NCBI RefSeq assembly: GCF_000826545.1
Contig: NZ_CDME01000002.1
Location: 2,055,187-2,119,186 of the forward strand
Direction of reading: 5' to 3'
Source of the DNA: Kibdelosporangium sp. MJ126-NF4
GTDB lineage: Bacteria > Actinomycetota > Actinomycetes > Mycobacteriales > Pseudonocardiaceae
DNA length: 64,000 nucleotides
Below the pieces are notes generated by a model. The model was given only the letters and a program-made list of their open reading frames with translations, searched no databases and had not been told where the DNA came from. Below are positions 33,970-42,262 of the stretch, in pieces. The position numbers were made by a program, and so were the translations under genes. How positions within the stretch are numbered: the stretch's first letter is position 1; every line of letters starts with the position of its first letter.

Positions 33970-34842
33970 ATGGAAGACCCTTGGGGAATCGCAGGGCCGA
34001 CGTTCGTCGGCATTTACCTGCTCGGGTTTTCGATCGCATTGCTGTTCGCGTTCGCCGTCCGCATTCTCACCCGCTCGGGTGCGGCAACCACCGCACCCGT
34101 CGAGTCGCTGACGGCGCTGGAGTTGGCCGGGTTGACCGGCGGGCCGCCGCGGGTGGTCGAGGCCGCCATCGCACAACTGGTGGAAAACGGCGGGCTGCGC
34201 GCTGCCCGTGACGGATATCTGCAGGTCGTCGGCCTGGGCGGGGGCAGCAACCCCGTTGAGCGCTCTGTGCTGGCCGATGTGACGCGGCACGGCCGCAGGT
34301 CCATCACCATGCTGACCTACCGGCTGGCCAGGTCGGACGCGGTCGGCGAGGTGATGGCGGGTCTTGTCCGCTCGGGGTATCTCGTGGACGGCGAGGTGGC
34401 CCAGCGTCGCAAGGCGGTCAGCATGATCCCGGTCGCCGCCGTGTTCGCTGTGGGGGTGTTGCGGTGGCTGTCGGGGATCGCGGCCGACCGTCCGATCGGC
34501 TGGCTGACGGTGTTGCTGATCGGGAGCGGGCTGATCGGGTATTTCCTGTACCGCCAGGCGATCTGCCCGAGGACGTTCGCCGGAGTCAACGCGGTGGAAC
34601 GCGTGTCGGCGAGCGAACCGGTCGACCTGGTGGCGGCAGGAGGTTTCGCCAGCCACCCGGACCGAACCGTCAGGGAGTCACTGCTCGGCGGGCAGTACCA
34701 CCGGCTCAGCCGGACCGGGATGCTCGGCGGCGCGGCCTGGTGGCTCGGTAGCGGCGGTGCCGGTTCCACAGGAGGCGGCGGTGCCGGTTGCGGAGCGTCG
34801 GGAGGAAGCAGCGGCTGCGGGGGTGGCGGCTGCGGGGGTTAG
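33970..34842 (+). CDS. TIGR04222 membrane protein with Gly/Cys-rich tail (A)
   Basis: A 290-residue protein. After MEDPWGIAGPTF it has one membrane helix (about 13-35), a soluble winged-helix-like part (LTALELAGLTGG..VVEAAIAQLVENG, residues 45-85) and two more membrane helices near 155-195. The last 40 residues are almost only Gly, Ser and Ala with three cysteines (GAGCGASGG, GCGGGGCGG). TIGR04222 proteins are actinobacterial and are characterised by such low-complexity tails. I infer the tail may be a modification substrate of the DUF692 enzyme two genes downstream. Strong AGGGGGAAG ribosome site. Confidence 0.8.
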   Translation: MEDPWGIAGPTFVGIYLLGFSIALLFAFAVRILTRSGAATTAPVESLTALELAGLTGGPPRVVEAAIAQLVENGGLRAARDGYLQVVGLGGGSNPVERSVLADVTRHGRRSITMLTYRLARSDAVGEVMAGLVRSGYLVDGEVAQRRKAVSMIPVAAVFAVGVLRWLSGIAADRPIGWLTVLLIGSGLIGYFLYRQAICPRTFAGVNAVERVSASEPVDLVAAGGFASHPDRTVRESLLGGQYHRLSRTGMLGGAAWWLGSGGAGSTGGGGAGCGASGGSSGCGGGGCGG

Positions 34843-34860
34843 AAAAAGAAATGAGGGAGG

Positions 34861-34898
34861 CGGACCGGCCCGGGGATCACGATCCCCGGGCCGGTCCG
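34861..34898 (+). terminator. Perfect 18-bp-arm hairpin between TIGR04222 genes
   Basis: Bases 34861-34878 and 34881-34898 are exact reverse complements (arms begin CGGACCGGCCCGG) with two bases at the centre. It is extremely GC-rich and has no T run after it. It sits between stop 34842 and the ribosome site for the second gene, so it could be a partial terminator, an RNA-processing or stability element, or a regulator of relative expression of the two genes. Confidence 0.65.
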
Positions 34899-34917
34899 TA
34901 CACAGAGGGGAGAGGAC

Positions 34918-35805
34918 ATGGGCAACCCTTGGGGTATCTCGGGACCGGCTTTCCTGTGGCTGTATTCCGGTGGCCTCGTGCTTGCCGGGATCATCACACT
35001 GGCATTGCGGCGGCGCGCCTGGTCGACCGGCACGGCGAACCTGACGGAGCCGCTGACGGTCGACGAGATGGCGTTCGCGGCAGGTGGCCGGACCAGGATG
35101 GTCGAGTCGGCGATCGCCAACCTGGTGGATCACGGCGCGGTCCGCATCGAACGCAGCGGGCAGTTGCACGCGGTCGCCGAGTCGCCGTACCGGCCCGAGT
35201 CGGAGTTGGAGGAGCGACTGGTTGGTGACATCACCCAGCGTCCCGGCCGGATGATGGACTACTACCAGCGCCGAGCGATGCGCCTGCCGCTGTACGACCA
35301 GGTCCGGGACGGCCTCGAACGGCGTGGCCTGTACGTCCGTGACGTCGGCCGCGGCGCGCTGTTCCTCGCCGCGTCGCCACTGGCCGTGCTGCTGGTGATC
35401 GGCGTCGTGCGGGCTGTCAACGGCGCCAGCCTCGGGTATCCGATCGGATACCTGACGATGTTGATCATCCTCACGGGTGTGGCCCTCGGCTTCGCCCTGC
35501 GCCCCGTCAGGCGCGGCCCTGTCCCCCAGGCCCGCAAGGTCCTGCGCGGCGGCGGGCACACCGGCACCAGTGCGGCGGCCCTGGTCGCCAGGGGCGGAAT
35601 GGTCGCGTACCCGGATCCGTTGATCTCCCAGCTGTTCCGGGCGCCGCAGCGGCGTACCGCGGCGCAGTCATACCGCCGTGCCGGGCAGCCCGCCGGATCA
35701 GCGGGTTTCTCCCTGGGCGGCGGTTGTTCCTCCGGCGGCGGCAGCAGTTGCTCCGGTGGTGGGAGCAGTGGCGGCGGGGGCTGCGGCGGAGGAGGAGGTT
35801 CCTGA
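34918..35805 (+). CDS. TIGR04222 membrane protein with Gly/Ser/Cys-rich tail (B)
   Basis: A 295-residue paralogue of the gene at 33970 (same MGNPWGISGPAFL opening, same helix order and RxVESAIANLV block). The tail after residue 260 is Gly/Ser-rich with three cysteines (GGGCSSGGGSSCSGGG, GGGGCGGGGG). AGAGGGGAGAGG precedes the ATG. The two tails differ in the spacing of cysteines, which suggests two substrates. Confidence 0.8.
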   Translation: MGNPWGISGPAFLWLYSGGLVLAGIITLALRRRAWSTGTANLTEPLTVDEMAFAAGGRTRMVESAIANLVDHGAVRIERSGQLHAVAESPYRPESELEERLVGDITQRPGRMMDYYQRRAMRLPLYDQVRDGLERRGLYVRDVGRGALFLAASPLAVLLVIGVVRAVNGASLGYPIGYLTMLIILTGVALGFALRPVRRGPVPQARKVLRGGGHTGTSAAALVARGGMVAYPDPLISQLFRAPQRRTAAQSYRRAGQPAGSAGFSLGGGCSSGGGSSCSGGGSSGGGGCGGGGGS

Positions 35806-35916
35806 ACGATGCGTCCAGACGAGATCGAGGCCTACGCTGTGCCCGGACGTTCAGGAGCAAGGCGAACTCACTGGGCAGCAACGACTACAGCGCGTGTGGG
35901 ACGGGAGGATTCGGCA

Positions 35917-36711
35917 GTGGACGACCTCGGTGTGGGAATCGGCTGGCGGCCGGAGATCGACATCACGGTGGAACGGCTGTCCGGCGTCGACTTTGTCGAG
36001 GTCGTCGCGGAGAACCTCGACCCCGGCCACCTGCCGGAGTCCATTGTGGTGCTCAGGGAACGCGGTATGCCGGTGCTGCCGCACGCGGTGTCGCTGTCGG
36101 TCGGCGGCGCGGAACCCGTTGACCTGAAACGAGTCGAGCACCTGGCCAAGCTGGCCGACGTACTGGGCGCGCCGGTGGCGAGTGACCATGTCTGCTTCGT
36201 GCGGGCGGGTGGCCTCGACTCCGGGCACCTGATGCCGGTGCCCCGTACCAAGGAGGCATTGGACGTCCTCGTCGACAATGTGAAAATCGTGCAGGACAAC
36301 CTGAACGTGCCCTTCGCGCTGGAGAACATCGCCGCGCTGCTGGAATGGCCGGACGCCGAGCTGACCGAGGCGCAGTTCCTCGGCGAACTGACCGAGCGGA
36401 CCGGCTGCCTGCTGCTCATCGACGTCGCGAACATGTACGCCAACGCCCGAAACCTCAACCAGGATCCGGAAAAACTACTCGACGGACTGCCGTTGGAGCG
36501 CCTGGCGTACGTCCACGTTGCGGGCGGCGAGGAACACCACGGCGTCTACCACGACACGCACACCCACCCGGTGCTGCCGGAAGTGCTGGACCTGTTGTCG
36601 GAACTGGTGAAGCGCACCAGGCCACCGGGTGTCCTGCTGGAACGCGACGGCGACTACCCCACCGACGCCGAACTCGCGGCCGAACTGCGGGCGATCAGGG
36701 AACGGCTGTGA
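35917..36711 (+). CDS. DUF692 / MNIO-family multinuclear iron oxidase
   Basis: A 264-residue TIM-barrel protein of the DUF692 family (the MbnB/TglH group, MNIO). The conserved iron-site pieces are visible: PHAVSLSVGG, ASDHVCF, FALENIA, LLIDVANMYANA, YVHVAGGEEHHGVYHDTHTHPV and LLERDGDYPTD. Characterised members use two or three iron ions and oxygen to rework cysteines or other residues of peptides. GTG at 35917 has GGGAGGA seven bases upstream; a longer frame from 35809 begins 3 bp after gene B but its extra 36 residues look unlike the family. Context with two Cys-tailed proteins fits peptide modification. Confidence 0.85.
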   Translation: MDDLGVGIGWRPEIDITVERLSGVDFVEVVAENLDPGHLPESIVVLRERGMPVLPHAVSLSVGGAEPVDLKRVEHLAKLADVLGAPVASDHVCFVRAGGLDSGHLMPVPRTKEALDVLVDNVKIVQDNLNVPFALENIAALLEWPDAELTEAQFLGELTERTGCLLLIDVANMYANARNLNQDPEKLLDGLPLERLAYVHVAGGEEHHGVYHDTHTHPVLPEVLDLLSELVKRTRPPGVLLERDGDYPTDAELAAELRAIRERL

Positions 36712-36718
36712 CCCGGAC

Positions 36719-37066
36719 ATGACACAGCCGCAACGGGATCAGCTCGCCGAGCAGCAGGCGCGACTGCTTCGGGCGCTGCTCGCGGACGGCCCGCCGCCAC
36801 CAGGTTTCGATCCGCAGCGGCTGCGGGTCGAGGCGACCGCGTTGCGATCGAAACGGCGGCGAGTCGTGGCGATGATCCAGCCGGACGTGTGCGCCGACCT
36901 TGAGGACAGATTCGTCCCGCTGTTCACCGAGTACGCCAAGGCACACCCGAGGACGGTGGGATCGCGCGCGCGGGAGGATGCCGCGGCGTTCGTGGAATGG
37001 CTGCGGGAGCACGGACATCTGCCGAAGCTGAAGTGGTGGCGCAGGCGTGCAACGAAAAACGGGTGA
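36719..37066 (+). CDS. Small DUF692-associated partner-like protein
   Basis: A 115-residue soluble, mostly helical basic protein (AEQQARLLRALLADG, PGFDPQRLRVEATALRSKRRRVVAMIQPD, EYAKAHPRTVGSRAREDAAAFVEWLREHG). It starts 7 bp after the DUF692 stop. Proteins of this type follow DUF692 genes in actinomycetes and look analogous to the partner/recognition subunits (MbnC-, DUF2063-like) that bring peptides to MNIO enzymes. This is inference from position and general shape. Confidence 0.55.
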   Translation: MTQPQRDQLAEQQARLLRALLADGPPPPGFDPQRLRVEATALRSKRRRVVAMIQPDVCADLEDRFVPLFTEYAKAHPRTVGSRAREDAAAFVEWLREHGHLPKLKWWRRRATKNG

Positions 37067-37595
37067 ACGGCGTCCCACTGGTGTGACCCGGAATCTCGCC
37101 GCCGCGATCGCGCTGGCCGCCGCAGCGCTCGTATTCGCCGCCGTCGCGCTGACGGCGCGCGACCCGCGTGTACCCTGCCCTCTGATCGGCAGCCGGTCCG
37201 GTATCTCGCTGGAGGTCGACCCGGCGTACGGGCCCAGGATCGGCACAGCCCGGTTGACCACGTGCTGGAATTCCGCCTGCACCACCACAAGCCTGAAGCT
37301 GTCCCCGTCGAGCACATCAGTCCCCATGCCGTGCACCCCGGGCGGGCCGGACAACGCCTGCGCGCGCATGGAGCCGACCAGCGGCAAGTACTCCTTCGCC
37401 GAGCTGGCGAACCTGCCCACCTCGCCGGTCGAGGTCACGGTTGACCTGATCGACCCGACCGGTGTCACCCTGTCGTCGCCACGCTTGGTGATCACACCGA
37501 CACTCCAGAGTTCGGGTGGACCCGAATGCGGAAGCCCCACGCCACAGGGTGGCCTACTCGTTGCGGCCAATGGGGCGCTCAGCGAGGATCTGTAA
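37047..37595 (+). CDS. Exported or membrane-anchored hypothetical protein
   Basis: A 182-residue protein with a positively charged start, one hydrophobic stretch (LAAAIALAAAALVFAAVAL) and an extracellular domain with about seven cysteines (RVPCPL, TTCWNSACTT, MPCTPGG, NACARM, PECGSP). No family assigned. GTG at 37047 overlaps the partner-like gene by 20 bp; a second GTG at 37083 is possible. Probably the last gene of the TIGR04222/DUF692 operon. Confidence 0.55.
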   Translation: MQRKTGERRPTGVTRNLAAAIALAAAALVFAAVALTARDPRVPCPLIGSRSGISLEVDPAYGPRIGTARLTTCWNSACTTTSLKLSPSSTSVPMPCTPGGPDNACARMEPTSGKYSFAELANLPTSPVEVTVDLIDPTGVTLSSPRLVITPTLQSSGGPECGSPTPQGGLLVAANGALSEDL

Positions 37596-37765
37596 ACAGT
37601 CCGTGATTGAACGCTGGGGAAATTTACTATCGAGTTTGTCCCAATGGGGCCTTGTCACTCCATGGTGTCACCGATAGCTTGCGTTGACCACGGAGTGTGG
37701 TTCATCGACTCCTCACCGTCGATGTCTGGGGTGTGCGCAGAAAACCCGATCGGGAGGTTTTTCAG

Positions 37766-40700
37766 GTGCATTCAGTCAACAACCGAGCCGCGAGACGTGT
37801 GGGCGTCGGGGCTCTCGTCCTGGGGGTCGCGCTCAGCACGGCGCAGGTTTCCGCTGCGGCCGAAGCGCGAGTCAGTCAACAAGACGGCCGATCCGTCACT
37901 CTCATCACCGGCGACCGAGTTGTCGTCGTCGACGCCGCGTACAACGCGCGCAGCATCGTGCCCGGCAAGGGCCGCGAGAAGGTCGCGTTCTCGACCTACA
38001 AACGCGACGGTCACCTCTTCGTCATCCCGCAGGACGCCGTTTCCCTTGTCGCACAAGGACGTCTCGACGAGCGCCTGTTCGACGTGACAACACTGGCCGA
38101 GTCCGGCTACGACGACGCCCACCGGTCGACCCTGCCCCTGATCGTCAGCCACGCCCCTGGCGCGCGGATCGCGGGCGCCAGGACCACGGCGAACCTGCCC
38201 GCGCTCAACGCATCCGCGCTCGCCGCCGACAAGACCGGCGCCGCGTGGCAGTCACTGACCGCCGGAAACGTCAAGAAGGTCTGGCTCGACGGCAAACGCA
38301 CGGCCTCGCTGGACCGCAGCACCGCACAGATCGGCGCCCCTGCCGCGTGGCAGGCCGGGTACACCGGCGAAGGCGTGAAGGTCGCCGTGCTGGACACCGG
38401 CGTCGACCAGACCCACCCTGACCTGACCAGCCGCGAGACCGCCGAGCAGAACTTCACCGACGCCGCCGACACCGTCGACCGGGTCGGCCACGGCACGCAC
38501 GTCGCGTCCACCATCGCGGGCACCGGCGCCAAGGCAGGCGGCAAGTACAAGGGTGTCGCGTACGGCGCGAACATTATCGACGGCAAGGTGCTCAACGACA
38601 ACGGCAGCGGCTACGACTCGTGGATCATCGCGGGCATGCAGTGGGCGGTCGACCAGGGCGCCAAGGTCGTCAACCTGAGCCTCGGCGGCCCGGACAGTCC
38701 CGACAACGACCCGCTCGAAGAAGCAGTGAACACGTTGTCCGCCAAGAACGGCACGCTGTTCGTGATCGCCGCGGGCAACAGCGGCCCCGGCGCCGAGAGC
38801 ATCAGCTCGCCGGGTAGCGCGGACGCCGCGCTGACCGTCGGCGCCGTCGACCGCGAGGACGGCCTGGCGCCGTTCTCCAGCCGTGGACCGAGGATCGGTG
38901 ACGCCGGGATCAAGCCGGACATCACCGGACCCGGTGTCGGCATCGCCGCGGCCAAGGCAGCCAACGGCAGGCTCGGCACGCCGGTCGTCGACGGGTACGT
39001 CTCCATGTCCGGCACCTCGATGGCCACGCCGCACGTCGCCGGTTCCGCGGCGCTGCTCGCGCAGGTGCACCCGGACTGGACCGGTGAGCAGCTCAAGGCG
39101 ACGCTGACCGCGTCCGCGAAGCCGAACGCGAAGCTCAACGCGTTCCAGCAGGGCTCGGGCCGGGTCGACGCGGCCAAGGCGATCACGCAGGCGGTGACCG
39201 CGTCGCCGTCCAGCCTCAGCCTCGGCACGCAGCCATGGCCGCACGACGACGACCAGCCGGTGTCCAAGGGCGTGACGTACCGCAACACCGGGAAGACCGA
39301 CGTCACCTTCGACGTGAAGGTCAACGCGATCGGCCCGGACGGCAAGACCCCGCCCGCCGGTCTGCTGACCGCGTCGCCCGCCAAGGTGACCGTGCCCGCC
39401 GGTGGCGAGGCGAAGGTGACCGTCACGGCCGACACCAGGATCGACACGCTCGACGGCGTCTACTCCGGAACGCTCACCGCGACTTCCGGTGACAGCGGCG
39501 TCAGCACCCCGGTCTCGGTCAACCGTGAGCCGGAGAGCTACTCGCTGACCATCAACCACATCGGACTCGACGGTGCTCCGGCGAGCAACTACCGCACGTC
39601 GATGTTCGGTTTGGACAGCATGAAGATGAGCTCCGCCTACGACGCGGACGGCAGCGCGACGATCCGGCTGGCCAAGGGCCGCTACACCATCGACAGCTCG
39701 CTGCTCGGCGACCAGATCAACTGGCTGTCGTTCCCGAGCTTCACGCTCACCGAGGACACCACGATCGATCTGGACTTCCGGCGCACCAAGCAAACCAAGG
39801 TGGCCCCGCCGGACCCGGCCGCCGAGCTGACACTCGCCGACCTGACCTACCAACGGACCGCGGGCAAGGGCTCGTTCGGCTACGGCTGGGTGCTGCTCGG
39901 CGGTGACCTCGGCAGGATGTACACCGGGCACGTCGGCCCGGAGGTGCCCCCGCAGGAGCTGCTCTTCCAGGTCAACACCCAGTGGGACACCCCGACCGGT
40001 GAGTACTACGGACTGGCGTACTACCAGTACGGCACGATTCCCACCGGTTTCACCAGGGCACCGAAGAAGGACCAGCTGGCACACGTGCACGCCTCGTTCG
40101 GCTCGCCCGCGGCCGACCGGTCCGGCCTGCGGTACGCGTTCCCGTACCCGAAGTTCGGCGAGGGCCCGGGTGCGTGGGCGACGCTGCTGCCGGTGAAGCT
40201 GCCGGGTGACCGCACCGAGTACTACTCGACCGAGGACACGGCGTGGAGCCCCGGTCTGTGGCAGATGTCCCCGGACGAGAGCGACATCGAGGTCGACCTG
40301 ACCAGTCCGGTGAAGGTGCTGCAGGCGGGCAGGACGTATGAGGAGTCCTACAACCGCGGCGTGTTCGCACCGGCCCTGCCGCAGACCCGCAGCCCGTGGC
40401 AGTACCTCGTCCGCTCGGAGAACAAGATCACGGTGAACGTCCCACTGTTCGGGGACGCCGCCGGGAACTCCGGGTCGTCTCTTGTGGACAGTTCGTCGAC
40501 CGTGCTCTACCGCGACGGCAAGAAGATCGGGGAAAGCAAGGATCCCGGCTATGGTCAGTTCACCGTCCCAGCCGACACGGGAACGTACACACTGACCACC
40601 GAGGCTGTCCGCAGTGGTGTCTCGGACGTCTCGACCGCGGTCCGCGCCGCGTGGACGTTCCGCTCCGGCCCGGTCGGCACGGACCCGGTCCGCCTGCCGC

Positions 40701-41005
40701 TGTCCACCGTGCGGTACACGCCCGCGCTGGACGCGACGAACTCGGCTCCGGCCGGTGAGTCGTTCATCGTGCCGGTGTCCGTCCAGGCGCAGAACAGCAA
40801 CCAGGGCACGGTGCCCAAGTCGCTGAGCGTCGAGGCGTCGTTCGACGGCGGCCAGACGTGGACGGCGACAACGGTCGTGGCCAACGTGTTCGCCATCGTC
40901 CAGCACCCGAACGACGCCACCTCGGTGTCGCTGCGGGCCAAGGCGACCGACAGGGCGGGCAACACCGTCGAGCAGACCATCATCAACGCCTACAAGCTCA
41001 ACTGA
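37766..41005 (+). CDS. Secreted subtilisin-family serine protease (S8)
   Basis: A 1079-residue exported protease. Signal peptide at about 1-33, a pro-region (TLITGDRVVVVD at about 45), then the catalytic domain with D210 (VAVLDTGVD), H245 (GHGTHVAS), oxyanion N338 (AAGNSG) and S418 (SGTSMATPHVAG). The C-terminal 600 residues contain beta-sandwich-type domains. Large extracellular subtilisins of this layout are common in actinomycetes for nutrient acquisition. The GTG follows GGGAGG by eight bases. Confidence 0.9.
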   Translation: MHSVNNRAARRVGVGALVLGVALSTAQVSAAAEARVSQQDGRSVTLITGDRVVVVDAAYNARSIVPGKGREKVAFSTYKRDGHLFVIPQDAVSLVAQGRLDERLFDVTTLAESGYDDAHRSTLPLIVSHAPGARIAGARTTANLPALNASALAADKTGAAWQSLTAGNVKKVWLDGKRTASLDRSTAQIGAPAAWQAGYTGEGVKVAVLDTGVDQTHPDLTSRETAEQNFTDAADTVDRVGHGTHVASTIAGTGAKAGGKYKGVAYGANIIDGKVLNDNGSGYDSWIIAGMQWAVDQGAKVVNLSLGGPDSPDNDPLEEAVNTLSAKNGTLFVIAAGNSGPGAESISSPGSADAALTVGAVDREDGLAPFSSRGPRIGDAGIKPDITGPGVGIAAAKAANGRLGTPVVDGYVSMSGTSMATPHVAGSAALLAQVHPDWTGEQLKATLTASAKPNAKLNAFQQGSGRVDAAKAITQAVTASPSSLSLGTQPWPHDDDQPVSKGVTYRNTGKTDVTFDVKVNAIGPDGKTPPAGLLTASPAKVTVPAGGEAKVTVTADTRIDTLDGVYSGTLTATSGDSGVSTPVSVNREPESYSLTINHIGLDGAPASNYRTSMFGLDSMKMSSAYDADGSATIRLAKGRYTIDSSLLGDQINWLSFPSFTLTEDTTIDLDFRRTKQTKVAPPDPAAELTLADLTYQRTAGKGSFGYGWVLLGGDLGRMYTGHVGPEVPPQELLFQVNTQWDTPTGEYYGLAYYQYGTIPTGFTRAPKKDQLAHVHASFGSPAADRSGLRYAFPYPKFGEGPGAWATLLPVKLPGDRTEYYSTEDTAWSPGLWQMSPDESDIEVDLTSPVKVLQAGRTYEESYNRGVFAPALPQTRSPWQYLVRSENKITVNVPLFGDAAGNSGSSLVDSSSTVLYRDGKKIGESKDPGYGQFTVPADTGTYTLTTEAVRSGVSDVSTAVRAAWTFRSGPVGTDPVRLPLSTVRYTPALDATNSAPAGESFIVPVSVQAQNSNQGTVPKSLSVEASFDGGQTWTATTVVANVFAIVQHPNDATSVSLRAKATDRAGNTVEQTIINAYKLN

Positions 41006-41034
41006 TCACCCGCTGAACCACATCCCAACCCGCG

Positions 41035-41070
41035 AAGCGCCCCGGGGCCACCCCCACTCCGGGGCGCTTT
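41035..41070 (+). terminator. Strong intrinsic terminator after the subtilisin gene
   Basis: AAGCGCCCCGG (41035-41045) and CCGGGGCGCTT (41059-41069) are exact reverse complements around a 13-base loop, ending in TTT. It is 30 bp past the stop codon. Confidence 0.8.
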
Positions 41071-41132
41071 GCCCTTCCGATCTACGTCAACCGACCGATG
41101 TCTCCCGTTCACCTTCGAGCCATCGTGTATTC

Positions 41133-41669
41133 ATGCACCCCCAGCACACCGCCCAGCACAGGGCCCAGTCGCGGACGCCGGACGCGGACCACGACCGCTG
41201 GAACCACGCGGTCCGCGGCGAGACCCGAATCCAGCGGCTCGACCGAAACTACGGCGAGATCCTGCAGGAGCTGCGGGTGGCCCAGACCGGGGTGCAGTTA
41301 CTGCTGGCATTCCTGCTGACCGTGGCCTTCACCCCCAGGTTCGCCAGCTTCACGGTCTTCCAGCGCGATGTCTACGTCGCCAGCCTCGTGCTCGGTGCCG
41401 CGGCCAACGCGCTACTGATCGCCCCAGCCGCGTTCCACCGCATGGTGTTCCGTCAACGACTGAAGGAACAGCTCGTCCGGTACGCCAACCGCTTCGCGCT
41501 GTGCGGGCTGGCGCTGCTGATGCTCGCGCTGACGTCCGCGCTGCTGCTCATCCTGACCGTCGTGCTCGGCATGCACGCGGGCTCATGGCTGACCGGCGGC
41601 GCGTTGGCGTGGTTCGTGTTCTTCTGGTACCTGCTGCCGCTGTGGAGCAGGCTACGCGCCCGTCGGTAG
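41133..41669 (+). CDS. DUF6328-type membrane protein
   Basis: A 178-residue protein with a short charged N-terminus (ETRIQRLDRNYGEILQELR) and four hydrophobic segments. The first membrane segment QTGVQLLLAFLLTVAF with the preceding pattern matches DUF6328. Function unknown. Convergent with the NIPSNAP gene, 5 bp apart. Confidence 0.7.
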   Translation: MHPQHTAQHRAQSRTPDADHDRWNHAVRGETRIQRLDRNYGEILQELRVAQTGVQLLLAFLLTVAFTPRFASFTVFQRDVYVASLVLGAAANALLIAPAAFHRMVFRQRLKEQLVRYANRFALCGLALLMLALTSALLLILTVVLGMHAGSWLTGGALAWFVFFWYLLPLWSRLRARR

Positions 41670-41674
41670 AACAC

Positions 41675-42190
41675 TTACCGCATCGCGGATCCGGCCGTGG
41701 GTTTCAACCGCAGCCCCTTTTTGTCGCCGGGAAGGATGGAGACGTACATCTGCTCCGCGCGGACCGGCAACCGCGGGTAGGTGTTCTCGGCGGCGAGCGG
41801 TTCGAAGCGCATGACCGGATCCGCGACCTCGATCGGATCCGGCGAGATGACCGCGGTGTACTGGCCGTGCGCGATCTCGGTGTTCGCCTTCCCCCGCGGC
41901 CGCAGCAGCAACACGTCATCCGAGTCGAGCATGGTCGCGTTGGCGGCCGGGCCGTGGATCCGCCACGCCTCACCGTGCTCGTAGAACGCGGTCAACGCGA
42001 CCTTGCGGCTGTCCATGTCCTCGAATCCCCTGAGCCAGACGAACTTGTCCGGGTTGTCGAGGTCGAGGAACAGGCCGATCAGAGTGATACCGACGGCCTG
42101 CTGGGTGTGGACGAAATGCCGCTCGAAGATGTCGACGAGCGTGTCGCGCTGCCCTGGTTTGAGCATGTACTGCCTGAGTTCGACTATCAC
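41675..42190 (-). CDS. NIPSNAP-family protein
   Basis: A 171-residue dimeric alpha-beta-barrel type protein (IVELRQYMLKPGQRDTLVDIFERHF, WLRGFEDMDSRKVALTAFY). NIPSNAP proteins are small; bacterial roles are mostly unknown, sometimes in modification of natural products or redox. GTG start. 72 bp downstream of the LuxR-type regulator on the same strand, so possibly a target or partner. Confidence 0.72.
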   Translation of the reverse strand: MIVELRQYMLKPGQRDTLVDIFERHFVHTQQAVGITLIGLFLDLDNPDKFVWLRGFEDMDSRKVALTAFYEHGEAWRIHGPAANATMLDSDDVLLLRPRGKANTEIAHGQYTAVISPDPIEVADPVMRFEPLAAENTYPRLPVRAEQMYVSILPGDKKGLRLKPTAGSAMR

Positions 42191-42262
42191 GCGTGCATCC
42201 TCGTTCGCTCAGCACCGGCACACGAGTGGCTGACGGGCCGATATCCGCAAGTTTCCGGCCAC

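Noticed and set aside
35806..35916. Alternative-frame peptide (ends like SNDYSACGTGGFGSG) between gene B and the DUF692 gene
   Set aside because: It looked like a possible precursor peptide but has no ATG, GTG or TTG start with a ribosome site in that frame, so I do not call it.
38252..40906. Very long minus-strand frame opposite the subtilisin gene
   Set aside because: It has the Arg/Val/Gly-rich composition of a high-GC shadow frame and no domain; the plus-strand subtilisin has full catalytic motifs.
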